Shown here: positions 7,777 to 18,718 of the stretch, in pieces | Position numbering within the stretch: position 1 is the first letter of the stretch | How the letters are laid out: every line of letters begins with the position of its first letter | Assembly (NCBI GenBank): GCA_934636245.1 | Contig: CAKUAI010000015.1 | Coordinates: forward strand, 1-64,000 | Reading direction: 5' to 3' | Source of the DNA: an uncultured Coriobacteriales bacterium | GTDB taxonomy: Bacteria > Actinomycetota > Coriobacteriia > Coriobacteriales > UMGS124 | DNA length: 64,000 nt | Made by a program: the position numbers and the translations under genes | The notes under the pieces: model-generated | The model's database searches: none | What the model was told of the DNA's origin: nothing | The model's input: only the letters and a program-made list of their open reading frames with translations

Positions 7777-9151
7777 CGTCACCCCAGACGAGTTCCGTAT
7801 TCGCCTCGGGGTCGATATCGACAACAGAGGCGTTCGCCGCACACCATGCGTCAAGATCGGCCGCGGCGCGCTTGGCATACAGCTTGTACTTGTCGCGCTT
7901 GGAGAGCTTGCCCTTGTGGTCAAGCGCGGGCACGATGCCAAAGTTGACGTGCATAGGCTGATAGTCTTTTGTCGCAGGGTCGGTGGCATAAGCCATAAGG
8001 GAACCAAGCGCCCCCGTCACTGGCAACGGCGAAAGGGCAAGGCCGCGCAGGTCGGCCAGGGTGTTGAATGCGGCAAGCAAGCCGGTGGCAATCGCCTCGG
8101 TATACCCCTCAGTGCCAGTGATTTGACCCGCAAAACGGATGCGTCGGTCGCCCTTGAGCGCAAAGGTCCCATCGAGGCAAGCAGGCGCATCGATGAAGGT
8201 GTTGCGATGCATGACGCCATACCGGAAGAACTCGCACTCCTCAAGGCCTGGGATCATGCGGAACACACGGCGCTGCTCGGGCCAGGTAAGGTTTGTCTGA
8301 AAGCCCACAAGGTTGTAGGCCGTGCCTTGCCTGTTCTCGGCGCGCAGCTGCACCACCGCCCAAGGCCTGCGCCCCGTGCGAGGGTCGATGATGCCGACGG
8401 GCTTGAGGGCGCCGAAGCGAAGGGCGTCGTGGCCGGTGCGCGCGACCTCCTCAGCCGGCTGGCAGGCCTGGAAAAGCTCGCGACGCTCGAAATCACGCAA
8501 GATGGCCCTCTCGGCACCCACAAGCTCGTCGACGAATCGATCGTATTCCTCTTTGTCCATGGGGCAGTTGAGATAGTCGTCGCCATCCCCCTTGTCATAA
8601 CGGGACATGGCGAAGACCTTCTCGCGGTCAAGCGTGGAGGCGTCGACGATGGGCGCGGCGGCATCAAAGAACGACAGCTTCTTACCCCCCACAAGGCCCT
8701 CGACCGTCTGGGCAAGGGCACCCGAGCACAGTGGTCCCGCCGCCACGACGACAGGACAGCCCTGGGGAAGCTCCACCACTTCCTCGCGTATAAGCTCGAT
8801 GAGAGGCTCGGCAGCCACGGCCTGCTCGACGAGAGAAGAGAAGACGTCCCTGTCGACCGCAAGGGCGCCTCCCGCCGGCACCGCAGCCTGCTTGGCAAGC
8901 CCGATCAGGGTCGACCCCAGACGCGTAAGCTCAGCCTTCAGCAAGCCAGCAGCCGAGTCGGCGCGCAGGGCCTTGAGGGAGTTCGAACATACGAGCTCAG
9001 CCAAGTGGTCGGTCTTATGCGCAGCCGAAGTTGCCTGGGGACGCATCTCATAGAGCTTCACGGGCACACCCCGCTTTGCAAGCGCCAGGGCGCATTCGCA
9101 ACCTGCCAGGCCTGCACCAATGACGACGACGCCGTCTGTAACCGTGTCCAT
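7766..9151 (-). CDS. trmFO: Methylenetetrahydrofolate-tRNA-(uracil-5-)-methyltransferase TrmFO
   Basis: The 461-residue flavoprotein forms m5U54 in the tRNA T-loop using methylene-tetrahydrofolate. The FAD-binding motif VVIGAGLAGCECALALA is at residues 9-25, followed by YEMRP, and HKTDHLAELVCSNSLK is a family hallmark. The C-terminal part contains the typical TGTEGYTEAIATGLLAA and MHVNFGI segments. Its 3' end overlaps xerC, and dprA lies 32 nt upstream on the same strand, in the common dprA-trmFO-xerC order. TrmFO is known from Firmicutes and several other folate-dependent lineages; its presence fits a coriobacterial assignment. Confidence 0.95.
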   Translation of the reverse strand: MDTVTDGVVVIGAGLAGCECALALAKRGVPVKLYEMRPQATSAAHKTDHLAELVCSNSLKALRADSAAGLLKAELTRLGSTLIGLAKQAAVPAGGALAVDRDVFSSLVEQAVAAEPLIELIREEVVELPQGCPVVVAAGPLCSGALAQTVEGLVGGKKLSFFDAAAPIVDASTLDREKVFAMSRYDKGDGDDYLNCPMDKEEYDRFVDELVGAERAILRDFERRELFQACQPAEEVARTGHDALRFGALKPVGIIDPRTGRRPWAVVQLRAENRQGTAYNLVGFQTNLTWPEQRRVFRMIPGLEECEFFRYGVMHRNTFIDAPACLDGTFALKGDRRIRFAGQITGTEGYTEAIATGLLAAFNTLADLRGLALSPLPVTGALGSLMAYATDPATKDYQPMHVNFGIVPALDHKGKLSKRDKYKLYAKRAAADLDAWCAANASVVDIDPEANTELVWGDDGR

Positions 9152-9183
9152 GTGTCTCGCTTCCTGTCGCGGCTTTGTACCGT

Positions 9184-10125
9184 TTATGTCCGGTAGCTAT
9201 TGTGCGACAAGAACTCCCGTTCTGAAAGGCTGTATCGCCCGTCTCGCAACCTCACCACCCTTCCGTCAAGCTCGAGCATTGACAATGTGCGCGTCACGGC
9301 AACAACCGGTGCACCAAACGTGGCAGCAAGCTCGCCGGCAGGACAGGGGCTTGCCTGCAGCGACCCGAGAATCCTCTCCTCAAGCACGCCCAGACCCTTG
9401 GGACGCGAGGGCGCAGCCGAGCTCTCGTGGCGCAGCACGCCATATATGCGCGAATAAGCTATCTCGAGGCACTCCCTGTCCCACACCGGAAGCGCCCCAG
9501 GCTGACTCGCGATAATGTAGTTGGAGCCAACCGAATTGGGCGAAAAGACGCTGCCGGGAAACACCAGGAGCTCCCGGCCGTAATCCTCGGCATATCGCGC
9601 CGTGGAAAACGTGCCCGAGGGCATGCCCGCCTCGCAGATGACAAGGCAGCGCGACAAAGCGGCTATGACCGCGTTTCTCTTGGGGAACGTCCAACGGGCC
9701 GGCGGGGTCCCCCAAGGATGGATGGAGACAACGGCACCCCGGCAAGCCACGATGGTGTCGAGCATATCGCGCGCGCCGCTTGGGTAGACGACATCGGCCC
9801 CCGATCCCAAGACCGCCAACGTCGGCGTCTGCCTCTGAATGGCGCGTCGCTGAGCTGCCTGATCACACCCAATCGCCGCACCCGACACCACCTGCAAGCC
9901 CATCTCGCTGGCAGCGTCAGCGGCCAGTTGGGCACATGCCACGCCATATGAGGTGGCCTTGCGCGCACCGATGATCGAAACGCTCTCGCGGCCCAATGCC
10001 TCGGGGTCGCCCACGACATAGAGCGTCTCAGGCCTGTCAGGCACCTCAAGCAGCAACTCTGGGTACAGGTCGTCGCCGGGATGAAGCTCGTGGCGCGGAC
10101 CGGCAAGAAGCATGCTCGTGCTCAT
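9184..10125 (-). CDS. dprA: DNA-processing protein DprA
   Basis: This 313-residue protein loads RecA on incoming single-stranded DNA during transformation. The Rossmann-type core is clear: VSIIGARKATSYG, VVSGAAIGCDQAAQRRAI, LAVLGSGADVVYPSG, and then FPKRNAVIAALSRCLVICEA with SGTFSTARYA. About 60 C-terminal residues (LGVLEERILGSLQASPCPAG on) form a winged-helix-like DML1 domain. The start ATG 10125 overlaps the comM stop by 4 nt (ATGA) behind GGGGAGG, indicating translational coupling. Confidence 0.94.
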   Translation of the reverse strand: MSTSMLLAGPRHELHPGDDLYPELLLEVPDRPETLYVVGDPEALGRESVSIIGARKATSYGVACAQLAADAASEMGLQVVSGAAIGCDQAAQRRAIQRQTPTLAVLGSGADVVYPSGARDMLDTIVACRGAVVSIHPWGTPPARWTFPKRNAVIAALSRCLVICEAGMPSGTFSTARYAEDYGRELLVFPGSVFSPNSVGSNYIIASQPGALPVWDRECLEIAYSRIYGVLRHESSAAPSRPKGLGVLEERILGSLQASPCPAGELAATFGAPVVAVTRTLSMLELDGRVVRLRDGRYSLSEREFLSHNSYRT

Positions 10126-11645
10126 ATGACCTCCCCTGCCCCATATCTAAATCCAAAAGCCTCCAACAGGTGCGCGGCGCCAAGGCGCTCACTGCCGTCC
10201 ATGTCGGCAATGACGCGCGCGACTTTGACAAGCGAGCTCAAACCGCGGACCGAGACGCCCCTTCGCTCGCTCATGTGCTCCACAAGCCTGGCCGCCTCGT
10301 CGTCGACCCCCGCCCTCACAAGGGACTGCGCGAGTTTGCCGTGCACACCCTCAAATCCAGGGGCAGCCTCTTCAAACCGGGCGGCCCTCCATGCCGCAAA
10401 CTCCCTGGTCTCTTCCACGACGGAGCGGAGCTGGCTCGAAGACGTGCAGGCGCCTCTGCCAAGGAGCTCGTCGGCACTCGGGCGCTCGAGAGTCACCGAC
10501 ATGTCTATCCTGTCGATCAGGGGCCCTGCCAGCTTTGCCTGATAAGACCGGATGGCAGTCTCGGAGCACGTGCACGTCGCCGCCGGGTCTCCAAAGTGAC
10601 CGCACGGACACGGGTTGCTCGCAGCGACAAGCTGGAAGCGGGCCGGAAAAGCATATGTGCCTTCCACCCGTGTGACACGCACCACGCCCTCTTCAAGCGG
10701 CTGGCGCAACGCTTGCAATGTCAGGCGGTTGAACTCCGCCAGCTCATCCAGGAACAAGACTCCGTTATGGGCAAGCGAGACCTCTCCAGGCATAACGGGT
10801 CTGCCTCCGCCGAGAAGGCCTGCGACCGACGTCGAATGATGCGGGGCACGAAACGGCCTGCGCCTGCCCGCAACGCATTCCCCCTCCGCACCGCACACCG
10901 AGTAGATGAGCGCCGTCTGAAAGTACTCTCGATCGTCGAGCTCGGGCAAAATGGAAGGAAGGCAACGGGCCAGCATCGTTTTGCCCACACCAGGCGGACC
11001 CACCATGATGATGCCCAGGCCACCGGCTGCAGCAATGCAAAGAGCACGCTTGGCAAGCTCCTGCCCGGCGACGTCTGCAAAATCCGCCTCTCCGCTAGCC
11101 GACGTAACTTCTGAGCACGCCGAGCTCGCAGGATAGCCCACTTGGGCAAGGGGTTCGTGAAACTCCGCCAGGCTGGTGACATAGCGCACATCGGCCTGCC
11201 CCATCAGGCCGAACGCATCGCCCTGCGGGCAAATGAGGCGCAAGCCCTCACGCTGGGCAAGCTCGACATAGGCGACAAGCCCCCGAATGGGAAGGACCTC
11301 GCCTTCAAGCGAGAGCTCCCCCACTATGAGGCACTTGTCGAGACCCTCCGGCTCCATCTGCTCGGTCGCCACAAGGATCCCCACGGCCATGGGCAGGTCG
11401 AACGACGAGCCAGTTTTCTTCATGTCGGCCGGCGACAAGCTCACCGTGACAGACTTGCGGAGCGCCCCGAAACCCGAGGCTGGAAGGGCGCACCGTACAC
11501 GCGTGCGACCCTCCCCCACCGCAAGGTCGGCCCGACCCACCACGGCCACACCGGGTAGGCCAGAACTGACCGAGACCTCCATCTGCACAAGACGCGCCTC
11601 GACGCCCCAGAGCATCGCCGTCTTGACGCTCACAACGTGCGGCAT
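10122..11645 (-). CDS. comM: YifB/ComM-family Mg-chelatase-like AAA+ ATPase
   Basis: The 507-residue AAA+ protein belongs to the ComM group, whose known members are branch-migration helicases in transformation. An N-terminal Lon-like domain (SSGLPGVAVVGRADLAVGEG, about residues 30-180) precedes the ATPase. Walker A is GPPGVGKTMLA, Walker B is LFLDELAEF, and a Cys pair region reads SNPCPCGHFGDP. The start ATG 11645 overlaps the previous stop as TGATG and follows GGAGGG. It lies between the YraN-family gene and dprA, the usual competence/recombination cluster. Confidence 0.94.
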   Translation of the reverse strand: MPHVVSVKTAMLWGVEARLVQMEVSVSSGLPGVAVVGRADLAVGEGRTRVRCALPASGFGALRKSVTVSLSPADMKKTGSSFDLPMAVGILVATEQMEPEGLDKCLIVGELSLEGEVLPIRGLVAYVELAQREGLRLICPQGDAFGLMGQADVRYVTSLAEFHEPLAQVGYPASSACSEVTSASGEADFADVAGQELAKRALCIAAAGGLGIIMVGPPGVGKTMLARCLPSILPELDDREYFQTALIYSVCGAEGECVAGRRRPFRAPHHSTSVAGLLGGGRPVMPGEVSLAHNGVLFLDELAEFNRLTLQALRQPLEEGVVRVTRVEGTYAFPARFQLVAASNPCPCGHFGDPAATCTCSETAIRSYQAKLAGPLIDRIDMSVTLERPSADELLGRGACTSSSQLRSVVEETREFAAWRAARFEEAAPGFEGVHGKLAQSLVRAGVDDEAARLVEHMSERRGVSVRGLSSLVKVARVIADMDGSERLGAAHLLEAFGFRYGAGEVI

Positions 11646-12871
11646 CAGCCCTCCCACTCGCAGATGCCCATGAAATGATGGACTTGGGCGCGGCGGGGCC
11701 TGACGATGTTGATTGCGAGGGCGTCGAGCCTCACGCTTTCGAACCACTCATGAGTTCTGAGGTAGTCGAGCGTAATCCTGCGGTACTTCCGAATCTTCTC
11801 GGCAGTGATGGCGTCTTCTGGCAGGGCATCGGCACCGAGACGCGTCTTGACCTCGACGAGCACGACGGTGTCGTCTTTGACGCAGACAAGGTCCGCCTCA
11901 CCGGCTGCCGTGCGGTAGTTGCGCTCGAGAATCTTGTATCCCCAACGACGAAGGTACCGGGCGGCAATGTGCTCGCCGAGCTTGCCCAGCTGATGGGGGT
12001 CATGAATATCGTAGCGGCCCAGGTCGCCCTCTTCGTCAAACTCGCCATCGTCGCACTCCAGCGTGCTTGAACCGGTCTCAATCCATCGATCGGACAGGCA
12101 ACTCTGCGCCTGCGTCACAAGATCGTCTTCGCTGTAATCTTCTTCGTCCTCGTCGTAATCCTCGTCATCCAGGTCGTCTTCAAAATCATCGGAATAGTCA
12201 CGCGCAAGAGGGTCGTTGGCAAAGATGTTGTCGTCTATGATGCTGTCCATGGGCATCGCGCGCGTTTTTCTCGCTCTGCGTGCAGCAGAATCCTCGTCTT
12301 CACCCTCAGCCCAAGCGTCTTGTCCTGCGCTTGCGGCCCCGGAGGGGCCAACCTCAGCCTCCACACCCACGGCCTTGGAGGGGCCGGCCTCATCTTCCAC
12401 GCCCACAGCCTTGGTGGAATCAGCCTCACCCCCTGCGTTCTCGGATTCGGGGGAGTCGGTCTTCGCCGCCACATTTTCCGCCTCGGACGAAGCAGCCCCT
12501 TCCCCAACATTCTCGTCCTCGGACGGGACGCCCTCTTCCTCGGCGCCTGCAGCCTCAGCGGGCGTTGCGGCAACTACGGCATGCGCAGTGGCCATCGCGC
12601 AGGCGCCTTCATTGATTAGCTCGACCCCAACCGGACCGCCCTCAACCTGCGCGTCCACAAGCCCGGTCTTGACGACGCCGTCCTGCACGGCAGGGGTATC
12701 GTCGACCGCTGTAGCGGCCTTGCGACGGCCCGGCCTCTTCGTCCGCGAAATCTCGGGCGTCTCCCCACCCTCCCCAGCCAGTGGCGTGACATCACCTGGC
12801 GCCGTCTTCCTTCCCCTTGTCGTGCGCTTTGTGCCAGTGGTTTGCTGTACGGACTTCTTCTCGTCTTCCAT
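11645..12871 (-). CDS. YraN/UPF0102-family protein with a ~290-residue acidic N-terminal extension
   Basis: The last about 115 of 408 residues form a complete UPF0102/YraN domain: LGKLGEHIAARYLRRWGYKI, then AAGEADLVCVKDD and LVEVKTRLG, the GE-D-EVK pattern of the nuclease-like fold. UPF0102 proteins are normally about 115-125 residues. Here they are preceded by a basic stretch (TKRTTRGRKTAPG, TKRPGRRKAAT), an Ala/Glu/Pro-rich region with near repeats (PSKAVGVEDEAG, PSKAVGVEAEVG) and a strongly acidic run (DDFEDDLDDEDYDEDEEDYS). The start ATG 12871 follows AAGGAGG. It heads the comM-dprA-trmFO-xerC run. The core function is unproven, perhaps Holliday-junction or DNA-end related given the neighbours. 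Confidence 0.85.
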   Translation of the reverse strand: MEDEKKSVQQTTGTKRTTRGRKTAPGDVTPLAGEGGETPEISRTKRPGRRKAATAVDDTPAVQDGVVKTGLVDAQVEGGPVGVELINEGACAMATAHAVVAATPAEAAGAEEEGVPSEDENVGEGAASSEAENVAAKTDSPESENAGGEADSTKAVGVEDEAGPSKAVGVEAEVGPSGAASAGQDAWAEGEDEDSAARRARKTRAMPMDSIIDDNIFANDPLARDYSDDFEDDLDDEDYDEDEEDYSEDDLVTQAQSCLSDRWIETGSSTLECDDGEFDEEGDLGRYDIHDPHQLGKLGEHIAARYLRRWGYKILERNYRTAAGEADLVCVKDDTVVLVEVKTRLGADALPEDAITAEKIRKYRRITLDYLRTHEWFESVRLDALAINIVRPRRAQVHHFMGICEWEG

Positions 12872-13184
12872 ACTGACCTCCTTGTCTGCGAACCAACAGC
12901 AGCCCAAGCATGTCAGATTCGATGTCACACGCACGTCACAGGATGTCACAGGGCACACCATGCCACGTCTACCTGCCCTTTCATTTAAAATAGCCAGGTA
13001 GATCGCTTATCTGCGCACAGCGAAAACCCTCAGCGCTCGAAACCTCGCACCTCTCCACGACATCTCGACAAGTTGTGACTTTCGCGTCATAAAATAAAAG
13101 ACTCACATATCCAATGCGAGGGTGTGTAGATGTGTGGTCGTTGCGGGTTTTCGCCCTTTTTGCTGATTACCTTTCGAGCCAGCC
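12872..13184. other. Divergent gap between the YraN-family gene and rplS
   Basis: This 5' region of both genes holds the TGTCA array and, at 12968-13002, an 8-bp inverted repeat (TCTACCTG / CAGGTAGA) around an AT-rich core containing TTTAAAATA that could carry the minus-strand -10. Nothing gene-like is visible in 13003-13184. Confidence 0.5.
12911..12948. repeat. Four phased TGTCA-type repeats upstream of the YraN-family gene
   Basis: TGTCA or CGTCA occurs at 12911, 12923, 12934 and 12944, spaced 12, 11 and 10 bp, close to one helical turn. The array sits 40-75 bp upstream of the gene start, where a regulator or core promoter would act. Function is unknown. Confidence 0.4.
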
Positions 13185-13213
13185 TTGCTCCAATCGAATG
13201 ATTCCCCTATACT
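13185..13213 (+). promoter_or_regulatory. rplS promoter
   Basis: TTGCTC (13185-13190) and TATACT (13208-13213) are separated by 17 nt, giving a transcript with a leader of about 60 nt before rplS. Confidence 0.75.
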
Positions 13214-13231
13214 TTTCTGCTTGTAAAAGAC

Positions 13232-13250
13232 GGGTAGGCGAACCCTGCCC
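13232..13250 (+). promoter_or_regulatory. Hairpin in the rplS leader
   Basis: GGGTAGG / CCTGCCC form a 7-bp stem (one G-T pair) with loop CGAAC, just upstream of the putative ribosome-binding site. It could be an autoregulatory L19-binding structure, as ribosomal protein leaders often are, but nothing proves this. Confidence 0.4.
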
Positions 13251-13278
13251 TTGCGACTTTCGAGGAACGGAAACAAGA

Positions 13279-13620
13279 ATGGATTACATCCGCGCAATTG
13301 AGGCTCAGCAGCTTCGCGATGACCTTCCCAAGATGCGTGTCGGTGACACCGTCAAGGTGCACTACCGCATTAAGGAGGGCAACCGTGAGCGTATCCAGGC
13401 TTTCGAGGGCGTTGTTATTCGCCTGAGCGGTCCTGGCGCCCGCGAGACCTTCACCGTCCGTAAGATTTCCTACGGCGTTGGCGTCGAGCGTACCTTCCCG
13501 GTTCACTCTCCCAAGATTGCCAAGCTCGAGGTTCTGCGTCACGGTCACGTGCGTCGCGCCAAGCTTTACTACCTGCGCGACAAGGTGGGCAAGGCTGCCC
13601 GTCTGCGCGAGGTTCGCTAG
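13279..13620 (+). CDS. rplS: 50S ribosomal protein L19
   Basis: The 113-residue protein lies at the 30S-50S interface. The sequence MDYIRAIEAQQLRDDLPKMR and the conserved stretches VGDTVKVHYRI, FEGVVI and RTFPVHSP are diagnostic. The start ATG 13279 gives the normal length; the Shine-Dalgarno element (GAGGAACGG) is at somewhat long spacing. L19 often follows trmD, but here it is a single transcription unit with its own promoter and terminator, about 10 kb from rpsP-rimM-trmD. Confidence 0.97.
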   Translation: MDYIRAIEAQQLRDDLPKMRVGDTVKVHYRIKEGNRERIQAFEGVVIRLSGPGARETFTVRKISYGVGVERTFPVHSPKIAKLEVLRHGHVRRAKLYYLRDKVGKAARLREVR

Positions 13621-13641
13621 TCACTCGCTTTGCTTTACAGC

Positions 13642-13676
13642 AAAAGGCGTCGTCCTTGTGGGCGGCGCCTTTTTTA
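13642..13676 (+). terminator. rplS terminator
   Basis: AAAGGCGTCGTCC / GGGCGGCGCCTTT pair over 13 bp (two G-T) with loop TTGT, followed by TTTTTTATT. rnhB begins 20 nt later, so some readthrough is likely to feed rnhB. Confidence 0.85.
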
Positions 13677-13695
13677 TTGTCTGAAAGGCCGTCCA

Positions 13696-14514
13696 ATGTC
13701 TGCTTCCCCCACGTCGCATCAATCAAACCATGAGGCCAAACCCCTCTCCTGCGCCCAGATTAAAAGCCTCTTTGACGCTTGCCAGTTTGATGACCTTCCC
13801 GCCTTCATCGCGGCACATGAGACGGATTCTCGCAAGCAAATCCAAACCCTTGTGGCGCGCGCTCGTCGCCAGCAAGCCAAGGAGCTCGCCGAGCGACAGC
13901 GGGTATTGGGAATGTATGAAATGATGCGCTCCTTGGGTGGCGACGGGGTCGTCATCGGTGTCGACGAAGTCGGGCGCGGCCCCTTGGCCGGCCCCTTGAC
14001 CGTGGCAGCGGTTGCGCTGCGCAGCGACGATCCCATCTGGGGCATCAACGACTCCAAACAGCTGACTCCTGAGACGCGCGAACATCTAGCGGCCCAAATC
14101 AAGGAGCGCGCCTTGGCCTGGGGCATCTGTCATATCCCACCCGCACAAATCGACGAGCGCGGCATGGCGGCTTGTCTGCATGCGGCAATGCTCCAGGCGG
14201 TTGAGAACACGGAGCTCGAGCCTGACAGTGTCTTGATAGACGGCGTGCCCCTGCACATTCACCCCAAGGAAACGTGCATTGTAAAAGGGGACGCAAAGGT
14301 TGCCTGCATCGCAGCGGCCAGCATTGTCGCAAAGGTCGCCCGTGACACGATGATGTGCGAGGCGGCCAAGCTTTACCCTGACTATGGCTTTGAACAGAAC
14401 AAGGGTTATGGCTCCGCCGAACACATTGCAGCAATTGAGCGAATCGGACTCTCCCCCATCCATCGCCGCAGCTTTTGCCGCAACTTCGCCCTGCCGCAAA
14501 CTGCAAGCGAGTAG
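13696..14514 (+). CDS. rnhB: Ribonuclease HII
   Basis: The 272-residue enzyme cleaves at ribonucleotides embedded in DNA. The catalytic DEVGRGPLAGPL motif is at about residues 96-107, preceded by VVIGV; NDSKQLTPETRE and the C-terminal HRRSF follow. About 85 residues precede the catalytic core; Bacillus-type RNase HII has a comparable N-terminal domain. The start ATG 13696 follows AAAGG. No separate promoter was seen; it may depend on readthrough of the rplS terminator. The convergent dgt ends directly at its stop. Confidence 0.94.
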   Translation: MSASPTSHQSNHEAKPLSCAQIKSLFDACQFDDLPAFIAAHETDSRKQIQTLVARARRQQAKELAERQRVLGMYEMMRSLGGDGVVIGVDEVGRGPLAGPLTVAAVALRSDDPIWGINDSKQLTPETREHLAAQIKERALAWGICHIPPAQIDERGMAACLHAAMLQAVENTELEPDSVLIDGVPLHIHPKETCIVKGDAKVACIAAASIVAKVARDTMMCEAAKLYPDYGFEQNKGYGSAEHIAAIERIGLSPIHRRSFCRNFALPQTASE

Positions 14515-15570
14515 TTAGCGCAACCGCGTCGCCCAATTCTGCGGCACCGCCAGCTCCTCAAACATATGCACGGCGTACCGGTCGGTCATACCCGCAATGA
14601 AGTCGCTCACCTCGACAATGACGCCATCTTGAGGCCGCCTGCGATATTCGGGCGGCACCTGGTCGAAGTGGTCAAAGTAATAATCGAACAGATACTCGAT
14701 AAGACGGTCAGCCTTGGGCTCCTCCGCCTTTGCGTCAGAGGCGGCATACACATTTTCGAACAGGAACGACCGCAGCTCCATCATGGCGCCCCATATTTTG
14801 TCCGACATCGCGATATCGTCGCCCAGTGAGGCGGAATTGGCAATCATGTCCTCCACAAGCGTCGTGATGCGCTCAGTGGAGGTGTGTCCCAGAAGACGAT
14901 GCGTGCTCTCGGGCAGCTGATTTTCGCGAAGTATGCCAGCCCGTATGGCATCATCGATGTCATGGTTGACATAGGCGATGCGGTCGGCCGTTGCCACGAT
15001 GCGACCCTCGAGGGTCTCAGCGCGCTTCTGGCCGTTATGACAAAGGATTCCGTCCACCACCTCACGCGTGAGGTTCAGCCCGTCACCGTCATGCTCCAGA
15101 TACTCAACGACACGAACCGACTGCTCGCTATGCTCGAAAAGACCCTCCGTCTGCTCGGGCGGCAACCCCCGGTGACGTGCAATAACGCGACACAGCGAAG
15201 CCTCACCGGTATGGCCGAACGGCGTGTGACCCAGGTCATGGCCCAAGGCAATCGCCTCGATGAGGTCTTCGTTGAGAGCAAGGCCACGTCCAATTGAACG
15301 GGCTATCTGCGCGACTTCCAACGTGTGGGTAAGTCGCGTACGGAAATGATCGCCTTCAGGCGAGAGAAAGACCTGCGTCTTGTGAGACAGGCGCCTGAAC
15401 GACTTCGAATGCAAAATCCGGTCGCGGTCACGCTGGAAAGCCGTGCGGAACGGGTCCTCCTCAATAGGATGCAGGCGACCCAGGGTCTCGTCGGAGAAAG
15501 CAGCACAAGGTGAAAGGACAGTATGTTCCAAGGCCTCGCGGTCAATCCTACTCATCACTTTGAACGCCAT
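14515..15570 (-). CDS. dgt: dGTP triphosphohydrolase-like HD-domain protein
   Basis: The 351-residue HD-superfamily hydrolase splits deoxynucleoside triphosphates to nucleoside and tripolyphosphate. The N-terminal SFRRLSHKTQVFLSPEGDHFRTRLTHTLEVAQIARSIGRGL region is typical, with HD at IALGHDLGHTPFGHTGE. A later YVNHDIDDAIRAG supplies the last metal ligand. The start ATG 15570 (MAFKVMSRIDREAL) follows AAGGTGG at 4 nt. The length suits the dgtPase-like (type 2) subgroup rather than E. coli Dgt (505 residues). Confidence 0.92.
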   Translation of the reverse strand: MAFKVMSRIDREALEHTVLSPCAAFSDETLGRLHPIEEDPFRTAFQRDRDRILHSKSFRRLSHKTQVFLSPEGDHFRTRLTHTLEVAQIARSIGRGLALNEDLIEAIALGHDLGHTPFGHTGEASLCRVIARHRGLPPEQTEGLFEHSEQSVRVVEYLEHDGDGLNLTREVVDGILCHNGQKRAETLEGRIVATADRIAYVNHDIDDAIRAGILRENQLPESTHRLLGHTSTERITTLVEDMIANSASLGDDIAMSDKIWGAMMELRSFLFENVYAASDAKAEEPKADRLIEYLFDYYFDHFDQVPPEYRRRPQDGVIVEVSDFIAGMTDRYAVHMFEELAVPQNWATRLR

Positions 15571-15613
15571 GCGACCACCTTCCTGCGCATCTAAACCCAC
15601 TGGGTGCACTTTA

Positions 15614-15652
15614 TACCAAAACGGGCGCACCCCACCATATGGGATGCGCCCG
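15614..15652 (-). terminator. ppdK terminator
   Basis: On the minus strand CGGGCGCATCCC / GGGGTGCGCCCG form a 12-bp stem followed by TTTTGGTAT, 62 nt past the ppdK stop. The dgt ribosome-binding site lies about 35 nt further, so readthrough into dgt is possible. Confidence 0.75.
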
Positions 15653-15714
15653 CATCAACGAACTGTAACACTGTCCGAGAAGCCTCGAAAGGCCTCACGG
15701 AATCTCAAACGCGC

Positions 15715-18441
<2,727 letters not shown>

Positions 18442-18645
18442 TAGCATCTCCCATTCATCTGGCGGCGTCGTGAGCCGCAACGGATTGGAAAAACAGTGCG
18501 GGATGGCACGACATAGTCCATCCAACACAACGAACTATACCTATTCTAAGCACATAAGGCGAGCTAATCAGCCAAAACAATGCCACAAGCAGGCAAGTGC
18601 CACACCTGTGTAGCGCAGATAGAATCACCCTGCCGCCCACCGGCA

Positions 18646-18675
18646 CAAAAAAAGCCGCCCACTTTCGCGGGCGGC
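18646..18675 (-). terminator. ppsR terminator
   Basis: GCCGCCC-GCGAAAGT-GGGCGGC on the minus strand is followed by seven T. It separates ppsR from ppdK, so ppdK must have its own promoter in the roughly 200-bp gap; a TATAGT box lies near 18535. Confidence 0.88.
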
Positions 18676-18718
18676 GAACGGCAATCAAAACATGGAGCTC
18701 ATGTCGTCGTGTAGGTGC

